64,000 nucleotides of DNA from Pseudisothecium myosuroides (Eukaryota > Streptophyta > Bryopsida > Hypnales > Lembophyllaceae): positions 4,070,501-4,134,500 of the forward strand of contig OX637289.1 of the NCBI GenBank assembly GCA_951799445.1, given 5' to 3'. The first letter of the stretch is position 1; each line of letters begins with the position of its first letter. A program made the position numbers and the translations under genes. Under the pieces are notes generated by a model. That model was not told where the DNA came from, searched no databases, and saw only the letters and a list, made by a program, of their open reading frames with translations. Positions 58,851-64,000 of this stretch are shown piece by piece.

Positions 58851-61790
58851 TTTTAGATCCGTGAATGAAGGCCCAATCTTCCAAAAAGGCCGTCATATCA
58901 CTGTAAGCTCTTGTCAAGAAACAGGAAGGTACCAATCAGTTGCCTTAATTCCTTTAAATAAGCCAAAGGAAGAACCAGTTATCAATAGCTCAGGTATTAG
59001 TATCCAGTTACTGTAATGTGCTGTGCAGATATCGTTCGGCTGGGTTTTTTTCAAGGTAATCTCTTATGAAAATAAAATATAGTATATAAGATATACTATA
59101 TAATATTTATATTTACTAGTGTACCGTATACATATACTAGCATAGAGTAAATTTTGAGCAGCAGTAGACTTTTAAGAAAAACCGAGTAAATATACCAGGA
59201 ATTGTAGTCTAAAAATAAATAAAAAATAAAAAATAAAATATGACGTGGCAGTCGCTTGGCCACGTCACACTGATGATTTGGCAGCATCCCAGCATTCTTG
59301 CAGAGTTCCTACAATCCGGGAACTCGCAATCTCTTAGAGGCCCGAATCTCTTCTAATGGCCTTCTCAACTCATTAATTGGGCCAAGATTTGCACGATGGG
59401 TTCAAATATTCATCATGATTATCCAACTCATCTCCACAATCTCATCTTCATTATCTAATTCATCTCCATGATTTCTTAGCCTAATCATGGAAAATGGCTA
59501 GCACACGCCTCCCACAAATTTCCACACTCCAAATGTCCGCTATCAACTTTTAGTGGTCTTGCGTGGCGGTATTGATGAGGATGTAGACAACTTCATACTC
59601 ATTGCAATTAGTACTAAAATTAATAAAAAAATTCAAAGCCCCTAAATAAGTTCAATTCCCTTCTAATATCAATTTAATTAGATGTTGCCCATAAATGGGT
59701 TTGGCGTTGATGTTGATCTTCTCTAGAGCTCTACAACTTGAACATGGATTTGGACCAGGGTGATTGCAAAAAACATTTGTAATATTGTTGCGTTTTTTTT
59801 ATTTTCAACCTTTTAGTAATTTGGTACTAAAAGCTATCTTTAGTACATTGGGGGTATAGAACATGAAATCTAGGATGGTCAATTGGATTTCAGATTTACT
59901 ATTCTGATAATATGTGATGTTCATCATTGAATGACAAAGATGGATGGCAATACTTAATTTGCTATATAAACAATCCACATTGGCAAATTAAAAACGCTAC
60001 GGGCTCCACCAATACTATTGATTCTCAGTTTTGTGTACCTTAAATTACTATTTTGAGCCACAAGCTGCAATTTACACTAGAACATGAGACTTCCTCATTT
60101 CTATCTTTTTAAAATAGAAATGCATTTTAAAAATTTATTTTAAAAGTGGCCATTGTTACCAACTAAGAGCAAAAAAAAGATCAAAGTTAGAACTAAAAAC
60201 ACATTTTTAATTCAAAATAAATTCAACTTAAATATAGTACACTTTAGGCCAATGCAAAGCACATTTGGAACATGTTTTTGGAAATCCCTTTGCTGAGAAG
60301 GTGTTTCTATTAGGAGAGCTAGCCCAGGAGCTAGCCTACCAAATTTGACAACATAACTCTTCAAAAAAGATACTTGATTGTATTAAAAAACACAAAACCA
60401 TATGTGTGATGTACATTCAAAATTCAATCTCAACTATTGAATTAATTTTGAAAAAATTGAAATAATTCATGTACATTTTCTATTGCTTTAGGAAGCTTAT
60501 TTTTGAATTTCATGTTTATTCAATCATTTTTACAATACTTACGGCTCAAACAACTTTTGCATTGAAAGTGTGACGGAAAATAGAACAGGTGTTTCTTGCA
60601 AATATAAATTTTTTTATTTGATTTGAATTTTTTCATTTAAAAAAATCACAAGAATTTCAAATTTCTCCAAAACAATTTGAAAATTTTATGATTTGTAGCT
60701 GATGTATGTTTTAATCTCTAAGAAATAAATGTAAAATTTTTCAATCATATCTAGTTGCAAAATGGCAACAAATAGAGCGATGGATAGTAAGGCTTAAAAT
60801 TAGTGGTCATGAACTTGTTTTCCAAGGTTAAACAAAGTAGATTCAAAGCAAAACAAGTTCAAACATTTTTGCACGTAAATATTGTTAGATTTCAAAATAT
60901 TTCATGATATAGTAAAGAGCTATGGCTATTGACTAAGTAAATGAATCATGCTTATGGCACAACAACTCTCATGACAAAATTCTAATGGAAAGAATTACTC
61001 CAACTCCATTATCTCTGAGATTCACATCCATGATTTTAGCTTTTGCAAATAAGACAACTATACATTGAACAAGTGTCTATCAAGCTCTAAGTGAACTTAG
61101 GATGTATATTTAAAAGTAGACCATGAGGCTTACTTTTACACCCAAACATGAACTATAAAACTCCAAGACTACATTTTAGTAGAACAAAGGAGGAAGGGGC
61201 TAGAAGTGTGTTGTATTGGCCAAATACAACCATCATCTTTTTGATGAAAAATTCACTATTAATAGAAACTCTTGTTGATTCTTGCTTGCACATGTCTTGA
61301 GAGCAAGCTGACGGTGTGGCTATCGAGTGACTTGCAAAGGTAAAAATTTACACACCCGTAAGAGCGGAAGTATTATGAGGACAAACTTGTATAGTAATGA
61401 AAATGGCACCAATTTTGGAGTTCTTTTGTAGTGAATTCTACTTGTGATGACTAGGTTTTGATAAGAGACATCGGCAATTTTATTAGGGATTCATGTTTTA
61501 TTAGCATTTCATGAAATCAAGCCTTAGTCAAGAAGCAAATTGAAGATCCTTTGCGTATCTATACCCTGCAATTGATCCTAGGAGTTGGTATAGGTGACTT
61601 CTCTTGTTTGTCTTCACTTGCTAAAAAATCAACCACGAGAGAAAGAGGTGCAAACATGGGCAACAGAGGAATTGTATTTTGATTGGTATGCCATAGCTTT
61701 TTGGCATTTTAGTGCGCTTTTAATTTGTAAGCGTTTTATAAAACTTTTGAGATAAAACAAGTACAACCGAGTTCTTCAAGTTTTCAGTCT
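58851..61790. other. Intergenic AT-rich DNA 3' of the LINE
   Basis: No gene is supported. About 60600-60800 is an inverse copy of the dispersed AT-rich repeat at 29675-29780 (shared, inverted: TGTTGCCATTTTG and AACTAGATATGA). A 9-bp perfect palindrome TGACGTGGC / GCCACGTCA lies at 59241-59267. A (TATA)n-like tract is at 59078-59125. The composition of 59290-59600 is less AT-rich, but no ORF or domain is seen. Confidence 0.4.
59241..59267. promoter_or_regulatory. Inverted TGACGTGGC bZIP-type motif pair
   Basis: TGACGTGGC at 59241-59249 and its exact inverse GCCACGTCA at 59259-59267 are separated by 9 bp. TGACGTGG combines the as-1 TGACG core with a G-box/ABRE-like half, a classic bZIP target. 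There is no identified gene next to it, so a regulatory role is only a possibility. Confidence 0.35.
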
Positions 61791-61802
61791 TTAATTTCTA
61801 AT

Positions 61803-62700
61803 AGGTGTAAGCATCGTCCAACTATGCCTTCTAAGCAATGGACAATCTTGTTTTGTGCTAAATCCTAAGCGATCTAAGACTGAATCTCCAAAAGTTAAAA
61901 GTTTTGATCAATTTTGGCGAAGATGGACCAAAACTAACTTCTAAATAGCTTAAGTCATAGAGCATGTTATGCCCCTTTTAGAAATGGTAAAGCACTCCCT
62001 AATTACTCTTTCCTACTAAAAGTTATTTGCCCATGAAGTTGTACCTCTAGATTGATCCTATAAACTTCATCCATCAGTTTCTACTAACTTGTTTATCCAA
62101 ATTCGCTTTTGATTTTGGTGTTTTGTTTAAAAAGTTAACTATAATTTATAAAATTTTAATTTCTCTTTAATTGAAAAGATGATTACTACTTTCATCGAAT
62201 TCTAAAACTAGACTTCATCCTATATTATCTTCTTTAATTTTGATTTATTTTCTAAGTATAAATTAGTTATAGAATACTCTAAAGATTTCCTAAATGATTC
62301 TAACTTCTAATTATTCCTTAGTTTTCTTCAAAAGATTTTCATCAACCATCTATTTAAAATTTATTACTTTGAATTTTTATTTTTACTTTATTATTTTTAG
62401 AATTTTGATATTTAAATTTGTAGAGCATAAAATTAACTATATATATAATATGAAGATGCTTAAAATTTGAACTTTCTATCAAAAGTTATGGATGGATGAA
62501 ATTTGGCCGCTAATTGACGCTCTAAATTTCATCCATTGTTCTTTATTAATCTATAATTTTATATTGATTTTTCTTTTAATTTTTGGCCTTTGGATTTAAT
62601 CTAGATTTTTATTTTTATTTTTGCCTTTTTGAATGATTTTTACTACTTTTCATCCAAAATTAACTTCCTTGACTATTAGAATTCATCTACTCGTATCTTC
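61803..62700 (-). mobile_element. Probable third, diverged and partial copy of the giant LTR-like family
   Basis: Text at 61803-61880 (TGCCTTCTAAGCAATGGA, then CTAAATCCTAAGCG) matches element B at about 53439-53490 (GTGCCTTCCAAGCAATGGA, CTAACGTTTCCTAAG) in the same orientation. Further on, CCTTTTAGAAATGG and a hairpin GGATGAAATTTGGCCGC...AATTTCATCC (62493-62534) match, inverted, element A at 41570-41590 and 41484-41524. The copy is AT-enriched and decayed. The outer end and any target duplication are not visible, and the other side may run beyond the part I can recognise. Confidence 0.5.
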
Positions 62701-64000
62701 TTCAATTTATATCTATTTTTTAAATTTAATATGATTTTGAAAACCTCTAAAAATTAGCTACTCAATTCCAATCTCGAATTTGAGTTTCAATGGACTTTTA
62801 AAAATTGACTTAATTGTTTAATTCCAAATTTTAAGTCCTATTTTCTTATAAAAATCAAAGGGCAAAGTTAAGTACATATTTCCAATGCCAATTGTAATTG
62901 TAATCAAGTTTTAGTATCCATCTTGCTCTATCATTTTTGATTCTATCAGACTCTTGCATATCGCTTAAATTATAAGAAAATTACAAGAGTAATTGAAACT
63001 TCTCCAATTCCTTATCTTTCTCTCATTCAATTTTTTTTTAAATCACTATTCTATTTATTCTTCTCCTACTAAATTTTAGATATCCTAAGTTCCCACCATT
63101 GACTACTATTCAAATTAGTTATTTTTTGAATTGATCCTAAGCATCAAATGCATAGTATAATATAAGTGTAATAAATCCTATTAAGTGTTAGCATATATTT
63201 GGTCAACTTTTTTTGTTTAATTTTCTTTTGGAAATTTTTTATTCTAAATCCAAACCTCACTAATGACAGTCAACTTCTACAACTACTAACCTTAATAGAA
63301 AGTTTATTCTTTTTTTCCTTTTCCAATACTAATTCTCTCACTTCACTAACCTCTCACTCATTTCCACTTTCCGTTCGTATAATTGCAAGCTTTTTGTTTT
63401 TTGTTTGATATGGCCGCTACACTCCCAAACCTTTAGCAAGATCCCTTGAGATCAGACTTCCAAAACTCCAAAGCATTCCGAAGCCTAGAGTCTCTTGAAA
63501 ATCTAGAGAATCTGAAGCCTCAACCTTGTCTTTTTTAAGGAGTTTTGTTCATAGCAGTTGAAAACATGTATAAAAAATTAGTGTATTTGCAGAAGAGAGT
63601 GTTTTTAATATGTGGTATAAGTTTAATGATATCAATTTTGTAAGATTTATGAAGCAAATTGGAAACCCAAAGATGTTTTTTTGTTTTATGTTTGTCTTTG
63701 AATTTTTTTGGCAATTCTAAGTTGGATGTTTTGGGATATATTGCATTTGTGCATAATTCACAAATATTGCGTTCATCAATCTTTCAAAAAAAATTCACTT
63801 GTCCAAATCAACAATCAAATCAACATTTTTTTGTTTTGCACTATCTAAGTCAACAAGTCCAAATTAACAAATGAATGAAACATGAAATCAACAATTTTCA
63901 AATTTTTTTGGTTGATCTGGTCAATGTTTTTCTAATAGTGAATATTTTTTTGTATTATGATTGAATTAATGACAGGCGGGACTATATACATCATTTACAA
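62701..64000. other. AT-rich window end, nothing recognised
   Basis: Low-complexity T-rich sequence with ORFs of 60-71 codons on the plus strand (63199-63408, 63659-63874). They are dominated by Phe, Leu, Ser and Asn and show no domain. It may be a continuation of the decayed LTR-like copy to the left. No gene is called. Confidence 0.4.

Noticed and set aside
1..64000. CRISPR arrays, bacterial operons or phage-defence systems
   Set aside because: No regular short direct repeats with unique spacers and no prokaryotic gene organisation; spliced plant genes and plant transposons dominate.
1..64000. tRNA or rRNA genes
   Set aside because: No conserved A/B-box arrangement or rRNA-like sequence was noticed by eye; a covariance-model scan would be needed to exclude a tRNA.

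Overview
This window is nuclear DNA of a plant. Three intact multi-exon genes with GT-AG introns belong to plant-typical families: an AZG-type purine permease, a TLC/ADP-ATP-carrier-like transporter, and an SRC2-type C2-domain protein. The rest is AT-rich DNA dense with plant transposons (L1-type LINE, hAT, CACTA-type MITE, TG...CA LTRs). Compact GC-rich exons in very AT-rich intergenic DNA would suit a bryophyte or another non-seed plant. Nothing in the window fixes the species, so that is only a guess.

Layout. 1-4.1 kb: AT-rich repeats, including termini of a TIR family ending TTAACCCCTAAA and a tandem duplication. 4.2-7.8 kb: AZG permease, 3 exons, + strand. 7.8-9.6 kb: downstream DNA with two small TA-flanked MITEs. 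9.6-16.6 kb: AT-rich repeat remnants. 17.4-22.5 kb: TLC-type transporter, 13 exons, - strand, with a tandem duplication just upstream of the start. 23.3-30.3 kb: AT-rich desert with a diverged direct duplication. 30.3-31.1 kb: two further MITEs. 31.2-32.6 kb: C2-domain gene, 2 exons, + strand, with an ACGT/CCGAC-rich promoter. 33.5-34.3 kb: foldback element. 35.2-42.8 kb: decayed hAT-type transposase gene split by a 4.18-kb LTR-like element. 45.5-58.85 kb: one L1-type LINE with its own target-site duplication and poly(A), into which a 221-bp CACTA-type MITE, a 0.93-kb TIR element and a 4.99-kb LTR-like element have inserted. 58.9-64 kb: AT-rich DNA with a probable third, diverged copy of the giant LTR-like element.

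The three host genes show no operon-like or pathway relationship. Two of them are membrane transporters; the C2 protein is probably stress-regulated and membrane-associated. The most unusual content is the family of 4-5 kb elements beginning TGTGAGC and ending CTCACA with 5-bp target-site duplications. They have a conserved TATA box, a repeated ACGGCGAAGCTTTG motif, and different GC-rich minisatellites in corresponding positions. They look like solo LTRs of an unusually long LTR. I found no convincing new defence or enzymatic system.
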